From Hepsetus odoe (Eukaryota > Chordata > Actinopteri > Characiformes > Hepsetidae), in NCBI GenBank assembly GCA_017165825.1, contig CM029393.1, forward strand, positions 1,013,354 to 1,077,353: DNA of 64,000 nt. The letters run 5' to 3'. Below, piece after piece: positions 12,578-25,700 of the stretch (within the stretch, counting starts at the first letter, position 1; each line of letters begins with the position of its first letter). The translations under genes and the position numbers were made by a program. The notes beneath the pieces are model-generated. The model was not told where the DNA came from. It worked only from the letters and a program-made list of their open reading frames with translations, and made no database searches.

Positions 12578-14104
12578 CAGTGCCTTGCAAAAGTATTCAC
12601 TTTTGGCTTTTTACCTATTTTGTTACATTCCAACCTGTTAAATGTTTCTTAATCTTATTTTATGTGATGGATCTGCACAAAATAGTCTAAGTTGGTGAAG
12701 TGAAATGAGAAAAATATATATTAAGAAAAAAAAAACCTGAAAATTGGCATGTGCATATGTATTCATATATGTATTGCCATGAAGCCCCTAAAAAGTCCTG
12801 GTGCAACCAATTACCTTCAAAAGTCAAATAATTAGTGAAATGAAGTCCACCTGTGCGCAGTCTAAGCATCACATGATCTGTCAGTATTAACACACCTTTT
12901 CTGAAAGGCCCCAGAGGCATCACACCATGAAGACCAAGGAGCTCTCCAAACAAGTCAGGGAAAAGTTGCTGAGAAGTATAAGTCAGGGTTGTGCTATTAA
13001 AAAATATCCAAATCTTTGATGATTCCCCGGAGCACCATCAAATCCATCATCTTCAAACAGAAAGAACATGGTACAACAACAAACCTGCCAAGAGAGGGCC
13101 ACCCACCAAAACTCACAGACCGGGCAAGGAGGGCATTAATCAGAGAGGCAGCACAGAGACCAAAGGTACCCCTGAAGGAGTGGTAGAGTTCCACAGCAGA
13201 GACTAGAGTATCTGTCAATACTCAATAAACAATAAGCCATACACTCCATAGAGCTGAGCTTTATGGAAGAGTGGACAGAAAAAAACTTAACATTAATAAT
13301 AAGAAGACACATTTTGAGTTTTCCAAAAGGCATGTGGGCAACTCCCCAAATGTATCTCCAGAAGGTGCTCTGGTCAGATGAGACTATAATTTTTTGGCCA
13401 CCAAGGAAAATGCTATGTCTGGCACAAACCCAACACATCCCATCACCCCAAGAACACCATCACCACAGTGAAACATGGTGGTGGCAGCATCATGCTGTGG
13501 AGATGTTTTTCAGCAGCAGGAACTGGAAAACTGGGAAAGATGGATGGTGCTAAATACAGGAATATTCTTGAGCAAAACCTGTATCAGTCTGCCTGTGATT
13601 TGAAAGTGAAAAGTGAAAGTGATTTGTGACTGGGACGAAGGTTCACCTTCTAGCAGAACAATGACCTGAAGCATACTGCTAAAGCAACACTCGAGTTGTT
13701 TATGGGGAAACATTTAAATGTGTTGGGATGGCCTAGTCAAAGTCCAGACCTCAATCCAATTGAGAATCTGTGGTCAGACTTGAAGATTGCTGTTCACAAG
13801 CAAAAACCATCCAATATGAAGGAGCTGGAGCAGTTTCGCCTTGAGGAATGGGCAAAAATCCCAGTGGCAAGATGTGGCAAGCTCATAGAGACTTATCCAA
13901 AGCAACTTGCAGCTGTAATTGAATTTTATGTTGTTTTGTTAATTTGTTGTTTGCTTCACAATAAAAAAAATACATCTTCAAAGTTGTAGGCATGTTCTGT
14001 AAATTAAATGGTGCAAACTCTGAAATAATCCTTTTTAATTCCAGGCTGTGAGGTAACAAAACATGAAAAATGCCAAGGAGGGTGAATACTTTTGCAAGGC
14101 ACTG
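12578..14104 (+). mobile_element. Tc1/mariner transposon, complete ends but inactive
   Basis: The terminal inverted repeats begin cagtgccttgcaaaagtatt at 12578, with the reverse complement ending at 14104. Both ends abut a TA duplication (12576-12577 and 14105-14106). Length is about 1.53 kb, typical for Tc1-like elements of fish. The ends match the fish Tc1 group starting CAGTGCCTTGCAAAAG. The internal transposase is broken (separate entry). Confidence 0.95.
12927..13925 (+). pseudogene. Tc1-like transposase pseudogene
   Basis: Translation in shifting frames follows the Tc1 transposase order. It starts MKTKELSKQVREK at the ATG at 12927. The helix-turn-helix/GRPR-type region follows (about 13020-13200). 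Then come VLWSDETI (first catalytic Asp codon GAT at 13377), a KHGGGSIMLW-type stretch (about 13470-13500) and SPDLNPIENLW (catalytic Glu GAG at 13762). The second catalytic Asp is lost: the QQDND motif reads stop-Q-N-N-D, with TAG at 13651 and AAC at 13657. Several frameshifts and a 24-base insertion (13603-13626) add to the damage. The C-terminus is degenerate after about 13925. It cannot make an active enzyme. Confidence 0.93.
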
Positions 14105-14484
14105 TATAATGGCTTATAGCTTACTGTGGTAGCCTGTTAGCTGATGTAAGGATGGGGAGTTGTGGGCTGGACATCATCAATGCAGAGCCGAGAGCTTCGT
14201 AATGAACTTAAATAACTGATTATGTGTACAGAACTCATAAACATACTGAAATAACATGTGTAAAACATAAATAAACACAAAAGTAAGCACCCTGCTCTGA
14301 TTCATTGGGGCTTATAACACCAACCCCCGATGAGGCATACCTGTCACCCAAGGCCCAGATGTAGGGCACCCTCTACCATCAGAGAACCACCACAGCTGAT
14401 GTTTGTGGTAAGTTCTTGATTAGATATTTTAGACATTTACATTTACGCTGTCTTAAATGTCTTATGCAGAGCGCCTGCTAAATT

Positions 14485-14723
14485 CCATTTCATTTCCATT
14501 TTCTGCCGCTTGTCGCGGGGGAGTGCTGGTGTCCAACCCAGCACACACAGGGCGAGGACGGGGGACGCACCCTGGACAGGTCGCCAGCCCATCGCAGGGA
14601 GGAGCGTGACGGGAACGGCACCTTGCTCAAGGGTACCTCAGGGCAACCCATTGGGAAGGGGTTCGAACCCCCGATCCTCCGATCATAGGGCCAACGCCCT
14701 AACCACTAGGCCACCGCTGCCCT
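14485..14723 (-). mobile_element. SINE family A, inserted in an older SINE C
   Basis: It is a near-complete minus-strand copy with head, box B (gggttcgaacccc), tail module and a (tggaaa)-like tail. A 12-bp duplication gcctgctaaatt flanks it at 14473-14484 and 14724-14735. Confidence 0.9.
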
Positions 14724-14740
14724 GCCTGCTAAATTATATG

Positions 14741-15009
14741 AAAGTGAAAAAAAGTGAAAGTGACAACCCTTGTCATTGCGAGGTCACGGCACAGCACACA
14801 TGAACCACAACGAAATTGGACCTCTGCATTTAACCCATGCACACTCAAACCCGTGCAGCAGTGGGCAGCTATTGAAAGCACCCGGGGAGCAGTGATGGGG
14901 ACGGTACCTTGCTCAAGGGTACCTCAGGGCAACCTATTGGAAAGGGGTTTGAACCCCCGATCCTCCGATCATGCGGCTAACGCCCTAACCGCTAGGCCAC
15001 CGCTGCCCT
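14741..15009 (-). mobile_element. SINE family B, inserted in the same SINE C
   Basis: The head ends at 15008 on the minus strand, followed by ttgccctgaggtacccttga, the 'gctttcaatagctgcccact' segment and the 'acaagggttgtcactttcac' terminus at 14741-14775. A near-duplication aaattatatg / aaatatatg (14731-14740, 15010-15018) flanks it. Confidence 0.9.
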
Positions 15010-15959
15010 AAATATATGTCCTAATTACAGGTACAGTCCCCCTGGAGCAACTCAGGTTTAAGGGTCTTGCTCAGGGACCCAGTGCTGGTAGTGCTAGAAG
15101 TGGGATTCGAACCTGGGACTTCTTGAACCATTGGTCCATAGGCAAGTACCCTACCCCTAGACCACCACCACCCATAGACGGTTCTTAACCAGTGACTCTA
15201 ATGTATGAAACCCTGATGCACTTATTATAATGACACATATACTGACATAGCACTGTCATGTATGTATCATGTGCCAGTATGGTCCAGGACTCCATTTTTC
15301 TTATTCACAAATAGTACCCTGGTCAGCAGTTGACAAATGGTTAATGGAACTGAAAAATGTAGCAGATAAATTGTGCATCAGTGTATACCATACACTAAAG
15401 GCTACACTACACTGTCCACTACAGTTTGTAATTGTACACCAGAAGGGATCTATTAAGCATGTGGAACTCACAAATTGGCCACTGAGGGAAAGCATTATCT
15501 ACTGGTTTGCAATAAAGAGGACAGGGAGGGCATCATTTAACCTTTACAAAGTTTGACCTAGTTAGTATCGAGAGTGTTACATGGTCTATATGTTGCTTTC
15601 ATTTGTCAAAAGAAAGCCTTAATAGCAAGTGTTTCCAATGACTGGCCACACTGAAGCAGTGGAACTGCTATAATAATGTAGTAATTAGTCTCAATTTATA
15701 AAGAACCAACTTGTAATAGGCAGATTGTAGTATCCAAAGCTATCATTCTGGCCTAAAAGTGAAGTTTAACACTAGAATTAGCTAATAATCAACGCAAACA
15801 GGTCATGGCTGATAATTTATTCAATGATGGCTAGAACGACTATCAGAAAACATAGAAAACAATGTTCTTAATCGCACTGACATTCTGTCACCTAATTGTA
15901 TTGTTTTAATATAGTGAAATGGCTGTCCATCTAATTAATACTGGTTTTTGGTCTTGTAT

Positions 15960-16330
15960 GTATGCACACAGCCTCAGCTGGTGTGTGTCTGGCTTGCTTA
16001 GCTCAATGAGCACAACAGGGCCTTTCCTTCAAATGATTTTGTTCATTGGCATGCAGCTGGCCCCACTCTAATCTGGTCCCCACAGGCCCCCGCACGCTTT
16101 CATTTATCATTAATCCCCCTCACTTAGCCCAGTCTGCCATGATTATTGTAAGTCCATTACAGGCCACTGTAGAAATATTGCATTCATACCGATTTGAATG
16201 CATATATTCATAAAGTTCCAGCCAGTAGTTGCTAACCCTTAGTTTGCTTCAATCAGCTGGAGCATCAACATGTCCAGTGTAGAAAAAGCCATCCCTCTAT
16301 TCGGCAATCAGGCCATAGTGGATGGCAGAC
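15960..16330. promoter_or_regulatory. Candidate conserved non-coding element
   Basis: Unique sequence with balanced base composition in an AT-rich intron, free of repeat motifs. It holds AT-core homeodomain-like words (catttatcattaatccccc at about 16100) and ccatgattattg. No ORF or splice signals. Function is inferred from appearance only. Confidence 0.3.
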
Positions 16331-16429
16331 AGGCTGAGAGCAGTGAAGGAGAAAATGAATGGAAAATCTATGTTAATTTTTTTCTCCAGTTTCATGTTCA
16401 TGCTCACAAAGAGCTGCTGTAACATGAGG

Positions 16430-16704
16430 AAAGAGAAAGAGGGGAGAGAGATGGTAAAAAGTTACTGGGTAAGGTAAGAAAGAGGGGGGGGGGGGGGGCT
16501 TAAGACAATAGAGGGGAGAGAATGCCAAAAAATTGTAAAAGGTAGGAAGGAGGGAGAAGGTAGAGAAAACAACAGAGAGAGAGAGAGTGAGAGAGAGAAA
16601 GAGATAAAAGCATTAGAAAGAGTGTTTGAGAGCAGGGGAAAGGGGAGTGTGTAAGAGAGATAGTAAGCAAAAGTGATCTGGATAGTGGGGGGAGAATAAG
16701 GAGG

Positions 16705-16750
<46 letters not shown>

Positions 16751-16782
16751 GTACGCTCTCTCTCTCTCTATCTCTCTCGCTG

Positions 16783-16862
<80 letters not shown>

Positions 16863-16872
16863 TCTCACTCTT
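16430..16872. repeat. Long purine tract with G15 and (GAAA)n, then (CT)n
   Basis: Purine-rich from about 16420. A run of 15 Gs lies at 16484-16498 and (GAAA)n at 16706-16750. Strand bias then switches to (CT)n with few interruptions at 16755-16872. Confidence 0.97.
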
Positions 16873-16879
16873 CCATTCT

Positions 16880-17170
16880 TCAGTCAGGTCAGCTAGGTTC
16901 ATCATCCAGCAGGCTGAGTGGAGGTCCAGTTAATGAGCTTCACTTCCACTCAGCTGCCAATCAGGGAGTCACCAAAGGGCCCATTGCATCATGGGAAATG
17001 AGGTCTTTAGGGAAAAGCTCTTATGCGCTGTCAGGCCTTCTGCAGCAGCTCTGCAGTGAAAGAGATTAATGCATAAATACACACTCGCTGCAGTCTGGCT
17101 TACCTTCAGCAGCTGTCAGAGGAGTGTAATTCAGGGCATGAAGTAAAACGGCCACACTGAACACAGCACT
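16880..17170. promoter_or_regulatory. Candidate conserved non-coding element
   Basis: Non-repetitive block after the CT tract with ccattgcatcatgggaaatg (16981-17000) and gattaatgcataaatacaca (about 17063). It has no open reading frame of note. Confidence 0.3.
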
Positions 17171-18892
17171 GCTTTAATGAAAAGTTAATTAACTCTGGCA
17201 GATGTGGCTCGGCAGCCTGCGAGATGTTGAACAGAAAAACAGAAGCAGCGAGGCATGAAAAAGCCTTGCTCATCCGCCACCCCTAGTGAGGTATCGCACA
17301 AAAATCTGCTTACAATATTGCTAGGGTCATTTAAGACACTGAAGGGCAACCATGAAAAAAGATACTGTAAACTCCAGAGTTTCTTCATACCAGGATTGTT
17401 TTGTTTTTCCAAGCAGAGATTTTTTTTTCCTGACATATGAAAGGAGATACAGGAATCACATTACATTGCCAAGTGCTGACTGAAACACAGAACCACGCTG
17501 GAACAAAATCACATCATTTCCTTATTTTCCACAATGTGGAAAGAAAGTTCTTATTGTTTTCTTAATCATGAGTTCTGTTTCCATCCACTTAACAGCCCTG
17601 CCAAAAACTCTTAGTAGAATGAGCTCTATATATTATCAAAAATATTACACAACTATTAACAATGTTGCAAAGCTCTTTAGCACTGCATGGAAATGTTTTA
17701 ACCATTCTTTAAAGTGTTACACTAACTATATACACTTTATAGAGGCAAATGCTGCATAATGGGAATAGAGAATTTTTTTTAACTGTGAAGATATTTTAAA
17801 AGGTTGTGAGAATTATTGCAGTATATAATCCCAAAAGAACCTGAGGAAACAGTGTGGGTGTAAAACTGTTATAAACAATTCAACACATCCTAAATGTGTA
17901 ATCACGTCTCAGGAAGCAGCACGGGGGGGATCATTTCCTTAGAGTATAATTTTCACACAGCCAATCTGCATACAATCAAATTAATGACATCGGATGATTT
18001 AGTTACAACAGCACCACACAACTACATTTAAACCTAAAAAGCCATACTTATCACCAGTAGCTAATTTGTATGTTAAAATCATGTGAAATCAACAGAACAA
18101 AGATAAAAGCTGATCAAACTTGTCAATACAGAATGGAAATTAAATGTAATAAAGGATAATTTAATTTTTTAAAGTCTTTGATTAGGTAAATAAACAGTAA
18201 TTAACCATTATTAATAGCAGAATAATGCAATTATCTTTAGGAAGTGTAACAAAATAGCAAGATCAGCTTTGATTAATACACAGTGTGTGTATAAACAGGA
18301 AACATAACTTCTGCCACAGATCATTTATGTGTTTTGACATTGAGGGAAAAAATAACTTCCATATGGAGTCACTCAGGAGGTCATCGGGAAGGTCACAAGG
18401 TCACAAAGCATGATAGCCAAGGTTACTCCCAGTAAACATTTCAGTGTTGGTTTATGAGCATGCCAGCCAGGCTTGGACACAGCAACAGATTTACAGCTGG
18501 GCCATTCCCCAAGGCACAGCACCACATCTCAGGAGCAAAGCCACTGCTAAATAAAATGTTTATGACATTAGTTTGATTAATGGGTTCTCATTCTGCAGTC
18601 TGCATTTACAAGGTATGATCCTGGAAAGGATACCACATGACTAGAGCTGACTGTTGGTGCTTGAGCATTTGGGCTAGCACTTTTATTTGGAAGGAAGTTG
18701 ATATAAGTCGATAAAAAAATGTTGTGTGTCCTCAATGGCTGTTTAATAAGACAAGGAAAAAAGATCTCCACTTGAATGTATGAGAAATATTTTGACATAT
18801 TTCCGCTCACCCATTCATCAACAAATACTTATAGCAGACAATGTGTGGTAAGACTAATAATTGATGAAAAAGGAACTTTGATAATTAAATAT
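17171..18892. other. Unique intronic DNA
   Basis: No recognised element. Confidence 0.45.
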
Positions 18893-19068
18893 GGGGGTGG
18901 TGGTCTAGTGGTAGCATACTCGTATATGGCCCAAGAGGTCACAGGTCCAAATCCTGCTTTTAGCACTACCACTGGTGTGTTCCTGAGTAAGACCCTTAAC
19001 CCACAGATGTTCCAGGGAGACTGTCCTTGTAATTAGGAAATGAAAGATGTCTGCCAAAATGTAAATGT
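18893..19068 (+). mobile_element. SINE family C, diverged
   Basis: Head gggggtggtggtctagtggt, weak box B (aggtccaaatcc), then gacccttaaccca, actgtccttgtaattagga and a degraded atgtctgccaaaatgtaaat tail. Confidence 0.8.
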
Positions 19069-21353
19069 TGAAGCTAGAGAGGGTAACTGCTAATATTAGT
19101 TAGAATTAAACAGTGTTTTTCATATTGTTTATATGTAAGTCATCAAACTAACTTGTAATTAATATTCTAAACATAATCCTGAACTATTAACCAATTTTGA
19201 CTATTAGCTCCTGGGTATAGCTCAAAAATACTTTTATTTTACAGGTAATAATATCTAGAATGATACTCATTCTATAAAAAACCTGTTCCGGAAGGGTGGG
19301 AGATGAGGGATATGGCTACTCTTAAAAAAGTTTGGAGTTCACTACAGGTCCGATTTAAGAGATAAAACTGATGCAGTTGATTTCAAGAGTACATTCCACA
19401 GATACAGAGTGTGTTCTCACTTAATGTCCAAAAATTCTAAACATTGTAAAGGAAATCTGTCCAAATTAAAAGTGTTATACTAAGTACAATTAATGGTATT
19501 GTGATTTGTGCAATGACACAAGTTCAAACTTAGCATCCCAAAATACTTAAATACTTTTTACTTCACAGTTGATGAATATGGAAGACTGTTATTCACTCTC
19601 ATCTGTATATATTATGTTTGATATCCAAGATAACACCAAGTGAAGTGTGAGTCCAAAAAGGGGTTAGTGGACAGTGTAACAACGTTTTAAATCCTCAGGG
19701 AAGTTTGAGTAATTAAACTTGGTGAACTTGTACTAAAGGTACTACCACCTCTGTTGTGCCTATAAAACAAGTAGTCTAACTGTTTGATTATTCAACATTT
19801 ACAAGGAAAGTTGTAGAGATAATATGAATAATATGATAATATGAATGATAATATAAATGTCAATGCTTTGTTACAAAACTTATCTCTTACTGAAGCTTTT
19901 TTTTTTTTTTTTAAAACATACATCAAGGCAAGACAGACTGATGCAACCTGCTCTGCATTCTTTAACCATCTAAAATGGCCCATTAGACTGGTATAAAAAA
20001 GCTATAAAAGCTATAAAAAATAATTACAAACATATTCTAAAAATAGCTAAAATTAATTCTCATTAGCATGAAATTTTGGAAAATTTGCCAGCATTCTGTA
20101 AACCTTGTCCAACCTCACAATTAAATATAGATGGGTCATTTAATTTGATATCATAAGTATCCATATTTGCTGCCAGTAAGTATCCTAGCTTTGCCAGGAT
20201 ATGATGCAAAAAGTGGTGGAGAACTAGAGGGACACTGCACACTTGCACACTTTTCAATTTTCCTAGTCACAGCTGCCTGCCACGATCAAGTGACTCCTTC
20301 TGAGAGTGATTCAATAACAGGCCAGTCATAGCATTCATGCATTCCTGCATTCCTGAGTAATGAAACGAACCCAAGGCCGCTTTCAGCAGCGCTACAGTGA
20401 GGGAAAAGGCCTACTTCTTGTATTTTGTGGCGGCCATTCAGTCAAGTGTCAGTCAAACACACTCACATGTCAAGTATGGCAGTCTGGTTGATGAATTGCT
20501 CAGGTGCTGCAAAACATGGGATAATAAATGAGCTATGTTTCGTTACAAATAAAAATATATCTTTGGTCTAATGTATAAATATGATATATGCCATGACAGC
20601 ACAGACACAAAATGTGTATCCAGTAAATAAGAAATACAGCAAGGCATCTACATAATCAAAGCTATATAGTCCTATAGACCTACTTAGTCAAAAACTGTAT
20701 CTGAAATGCACACAATATACACAAATATGCAAATTTTCTTTGTGTGAGGACCAGGCAGTGCATCTAAGCTGTGCAGGTGAAGCCTAATGCAGTTTGTAAA
20801 ACAGCAGCACTAAACTGTGTACTTGTCAGAGTGGAGCACATTATGGGTTTGGTAAAGTGCAATTTTTTCCAGGATATGTGCTGTTCTCAGGCTGTGATTA
20901 AGTATGATGGTTTATAGTCAGATCAATAAGGAAGAGTGGAGGAGGAAATTTCTCCCTGCTTATAGAGAATTACAGAGGTTTAGAATTACAGCCAAGTTCA
21001 GCACAACCTGTCATAGAAGAGGGAGAAAGACCTTCTGGATATTCTGCAGCAATACAGAGAAACTGCAAAATGATCATTCAGGCATCTGGTCCCAGTCCAA
21101 AAATCGTCTTTAATTTAATTTTTTTCTTTTTGATTGATGACCATTAAAGGTTGTTTTAAATATTGCATTCTATTCTGTTTTCAGATAAATAAAAATTCAG
21201 TTTATTGTTGTTCTTTCTTTCTCCTACTTGTATTTAATGTCAGCTGCTTTGGAAGTGATTTTGAAATAATGAGTCAGGGAAAGAAAAAGAATGAAAGGGA
21301 GAATGTAATAAAAAAAAATAACTAGATTAAGAGAAGCTGGTTTATAATCAGTC

Positions 21354-21389
<36 letters not shown>

Positions 21390-21742
21390 TCATCAGCTGT
21401 TCTTCCACACTCTACTCTCTCTCTTTCTGTCTCCTCTGGCACACATTACCATGCAAATCACCATACAACATTTTCTCATCTAGAAAAACAGAAGAATGCC
21501 CAGACACAACAACAGAAAATCAATCAAAAGGATTGCATCAGATGCATAAAGACACATTGAAGCTAATGAAAAAATGTAAAGGTTTAACATGACCAAGATC
21601 ACAACAGACAAATCAGAAAGATATTATATTATTATTAAAAAGTTGAATAATAAGTTATGAATTATGTATGTTTTAAAAGGTCTTCTGATTTTTTTTCATT
21701 GCACTGTGCATTACAAAAAAAAAAATTATAAACAAACATGAC
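19069..21742. other. Unique intronic DNA
   Basis: Only poly(T) at about 19897 and (CTTT)n at 21352 stand out. Confidence 0.45.
21352..21391. repeat. (CTTT)n microsatellite
   Basis: About ten CTTT units. Confidence 0.97.
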
Positions 21743-21752
21743 TATGCTTCAT

Positions 21753-22006
21753 GGGGCAGCGGTGCCCTAGTGGTTAGGGTGTTGGCCGAACGCTCTGAGG
21801 ATCAGGGGTTTGAACCCCTTCCCAATGGGTTGCCCTGAGGCATCCTTGAGCAAGGTGCCATCCCCGTCACGCTCCTCCCTGCGATGGGCTGGTGACCTGT
21901 CCAGGGTGTGTCCCCCGTCCGCCGCCCTATGTGAGCTGGGATGGACTCCAGCACTCCCCCACGACCCCGTTTGGGACAAGCGGCAGAAAATGACTGACTG
22001 ACTGAT
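21753..22006 (+). mobile_element. SINE family A, full length, (GACT)n tail
   Basis: The tRNA-like head is ggggcagcggtgccctagtg with box B ggtttgaacccc. The body is ttgccctgagg...cttgagcaaggt. The roughly 120-bp tail module starts ccctgcgatgggctgg and is followed by cggcagaaaa and tgactgactgactga. Target-site duplication tatgcttca lies at 21743-21751 and 22007-22015. This is the reference copy for the family. Confidence 0.92.
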
Positions 22007-22264
22007 TATGCTTCACCTCCCGGCACCACTACCATCAAGCAAAAATGCTCCTAAAACTGGAAAACATTCAAGATATAAAATGGAGACTCATTTCTTATGC
22101 CTCTTATTTCTACAGTAGGTTTGCCAAAACTGCATCAAAAGTATATTGGGCAAACATCAAAGTTACATCTTTGTCATTTAATTGTGGTTATACATTGCTT
22201 GTTTTGCTTTAAAGTAAGAATTGGCTTCAATAAGCTGGGAACCAGTTAAAATAGGCACTAGTTC

Positions 22265-22752
22265 TCTTCTCCCAGTTCAATCCTCCTCTCTCCAATGTAC
22301 ATGTCCAAACCAACACAATCTTGCTTTTCTGACTTTGCCTCCAAATATTACAACCTGAGGTGTCCTTCTAATATACTCATTTCTAACCCTATCCATCCTC
22401 CCAACGTTGAGCCACTCCCAATGCAAACTTCACCATCTTTAACCTCCTGCTATGCTTCATGTCTTTTTTTCAGCTCCCGTATAGCATAGCTGGTCTCACT
22501 ACCAGCTACCTCATTCCTTGAAACCTTTCCTTTCATTCTTGCTGACACCCTCCTTTCTGGTTTGTCCTATTTACTTTCAATTCCTCTCTTCTCTAGAGCA
22601 TATCTCCAGCTCTCCAGGGTTTCCTCAAGCTGCTCCCTACTCTTGCTACAGATTACAATATCATCAGTAAACATCATCATCCATGGGGACTCCTGTCTAA
22701 CCTCATCCATCAACCTGTCCATTACCAAAAAGAAGCTATTATAAACATACAT
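22265..22752 (-). mobile_element. RTE-like LINE fragment, RT palm to C-terminus
   Basis: On the minus strand 22752-22567 encodes DRLMDEVRQESPWMMMFTDD followed by IVICSKSREQLEETLESWRY. This is the RT palm, with FTDD in place of the usual FADD (both aspartates kept). The rest (to about 22265) is a decayed copy of the domain that follows, with frameshifts. Confidence 0.85.
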
Positions 22753-25700
22753 ATAACAGCTGTTTCCTCTAAATTATACTTAGGTCATTGAGAAGTGCAA
22801 AAATCACATTTAATGTTATTAATTAATTTACTGCTCTGATTTCTTTAGCTTATTCTGGGACCAAACCCTTTAAATTTTACAATATGTGTATTATACTGCA
22901 GGAAGCTAACGTATAGGGGAAGAAAAAAAAGTTTAATTAAATTAAAATGTATTTATTTAGTTAATTCAAGTACAATGCCAGTCAATTCTGGCACTTATAG
23001 ATTTGTCTCACTCAGTAAATTAGTCATGGATGGAACACAGAAGAGAAAGAAAGCATAAAGTAAAATGAACTTGGACACACTTTAGGGCCATTTGTTCAGA
23101 GGAGGATTTTGACAATGAATATTAATTAAACTAATCCCAATCATAGCACACTCATTCCAACACATGAAAGCCTCTGTTATTATGCATTAAGGAATAATAA
23201 GTTTTCATTGATTTATATTGGTTTTAACTACTCTATGTCTGAAATGTTTTGCCAATAAATGTGAGCCCTGAGTTTTGAGCTGTTATGTTGGAGAGTTGGA
23301 GATCTGATGAACACTTCGATTCTTTTGTTGCTGCTGGGAGTGAGGACAGCCACCATGGGCCTTTGAGTGCCAAAGCAATTTGAAAAAGTTCCAAGGACTT
23401 TACACTCCAAATTCAACACAATGAGAGAGCCTCTCCAGTCCCACAGGATTCAAAGAGTGCCAGGGGAATACTCCTAGCTTCACTCTGTTATAACCAAACC
23501 ACAGAAATCTAACAAAATAACACTGCAAGCAAAAACCTAAGGAGACAATGCTATCCATTTCAATCCAAAAAAAAAACAATTTACACAACAGTTTTGGAAA
23601 TAAGTCCTCAGCTTCAGCATTGCTGAAACTAAACTGAAGTATGCACTTTGAGCTGAGGTATGTAAACCTAGGAAGATGGCTGATCTGTAAGAATTGAGTA
23701 CCCAATTTTGGCTTGGTCAATGAACATGATACTGAAACCTTAAAGTCCATGTAAGTGGGACTGACCACTTGTCTTGGCCATGCTCCCAAGCAATAATTGA
23801 CATCAGACCAATGAACCCTAATTTTACAAAATCTACTTAACATCACAGGAGAAAATTGCCCCAAAAGATTTTTTTTTCATTTCACCCCTGTTAATATACA
23901 TACAAATATCTCTGCAACTAAAGCTTTTTTGTAGTTACTCTTTTTCCAAAAAGGTTCTGCCAGTTGGATCGTAGGACTTCCTGTAATACATCTTGCCATC
24001 ATAAACTTTGTGAGCAATCTGTTTCAGATTATTATCAATCAAATGTCTCTTACACTGATATCTCAAGTACAAGCCTATCTGAAACCTTTTTCCAGCAGTT
24101 CAAACAACATAAAGCTAAAATCAGGTTGCTGGAAGAGAAGATACTGGCAGATTTGTTCTAGTTTACCTTTTTTTCAGATATGACAACACAATTCCACATT
24201 TTTTGCAAGTGTTTTTTCTAGAACCTGCAATTTTGTTACTTGCAGCATGGTAATAGGAGGCTATCAGTAACAGCATCCAATTCGTTCCCTGAGCGCCTCT
24301 CTTGATTGTCTGCTTGATGAAATGTCCCTGAGGAATGGACAGAAAAACATGCCGGGCACAGCAGGCCTAAAAGCTTCACTCGTGCTGGTGCCTGGGCCTC
24401 TATTATCATTTCACTTTTTACACCCACACACAGCTCATTCAGATCCCAAAAAGTGATGGACAGGTACAATTTAAACCAGAGAGACAAATCTCTTTAAAGA
24501 GAAGCTATCTGCCTTTTCTTTGTGTATGAATTGGGAGCACTATAGCAGGACAAAATGTTCAATGCATCATGCAAGGGTTTATGTTTTATTGACACAGTTT
24601 TACAAGTGTGACACAAGTTTCTCATGAGTAAAACATCTTGGAGCATCCGGCCTGAAATCAGGTGTCTTTGTAATTAGCCATGATTTAACAACTGATCATT
24701 CAGGTGAGTTCTGAAGCAAAGGAAAAAAGAAATAAATGACCTCGCAGGAAGCACAACTTCTATCCATTTTAAAGATACGTAAATAGAAAGACAGATACAA
24801 ACATACATACATACATAATTCATTCATCTATACAGAACCTGCATTGAACAGATGTGGATTTTATTCAATGACGGTGTATGTTCTTTGCTGTAAACCATCA
24901 AGCCCTTCTACTGCAATACCAAGGCTAAATGCAAGAGCAAGAGAGTCCATAACTTCAGGTGTCTTCATCCCAAACAAGAGCTTGCAGTTCTTCCCCACTT
25001 TCCATCTATCCAAAGCTATTTTCCCAAACTTTGAGATAGCTCCCACAAGACCTATGCAGTCACACTGCTCTTCCTAATTTGAGGCTCAGACAGACACAGA
25101 GCAGGTACAAGAGCTTGACATTTTCAGACGGATTCCGTGGGACTACATTCAGGTTCTAACGAAGTTGTTTAGATCTACCACCAGGTTCAGATATAGTTTG
25201 TCAGGATATACCCAAGTTCAGGCAGGATTTTACAGAGTTACAGCTAGGTTCAGACAGATTTTTTTGGGGTCATAGTTTGTTCACACAGAATTTTGTGAGC
25301 CTATAGCTGGACTCAGACAGGATTGCATGGGGATAAAAGTGGATTCTGATTAAAGTTCTAGCTGGTACACACTTCCACCAAAGCTTTCATCACTAGGGGT
25401 AACAGTTACAGCCCAGGCTGAGCTTTCTGGCCCCATTACATACAGATATGGTGGAGCAAAGTGTCAAGACCAGCTAAGATTAGAGATAAGTTAAAGTTTG
25501 AAGCAGTGGAGTAAAGGCCCAAAAGCAGGAGTCAGCACTTCTGCATGAAGTGAGAAAAAAAACCAAGCTCAGCACAATGTCTTTGTCTACTTCCTATTAT
25601 ACTTTTCTGTATAAGGATCCCAAATTCACTTGAAATAGACTCGAATGACAGGGAATAAGTGACACATCTGAAGTTAAAATTCAAGCCTTGGATGAAGTCA

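Larger units (their letters stand above)
14433..15174 (-). mobile_element. SINE family C, split by two later SINEs
   Basis: The head with gattcgaacctggg and the 'tgctcagggacccagtgctg' body occupies 15174-15019. Its L2-like tail (catttacatttacg...gcagagcg) resumes at 14484-14433 after the A and B insertions. It is the oldest of the three elements. Confidence 0.75.

Noticed and set aside
16500..16868. Arg/Glu-repeat open frame on the minus strand
   Set aside because: Direct translation of the GA/CT microsatellite.
23400..23864. 154-codon open frame on the minus strand
   Set aside because: No recognisable domain, no good splice sites, no start context. Leu/Phe/Ser-rich chance translation of AT-rich DNA.
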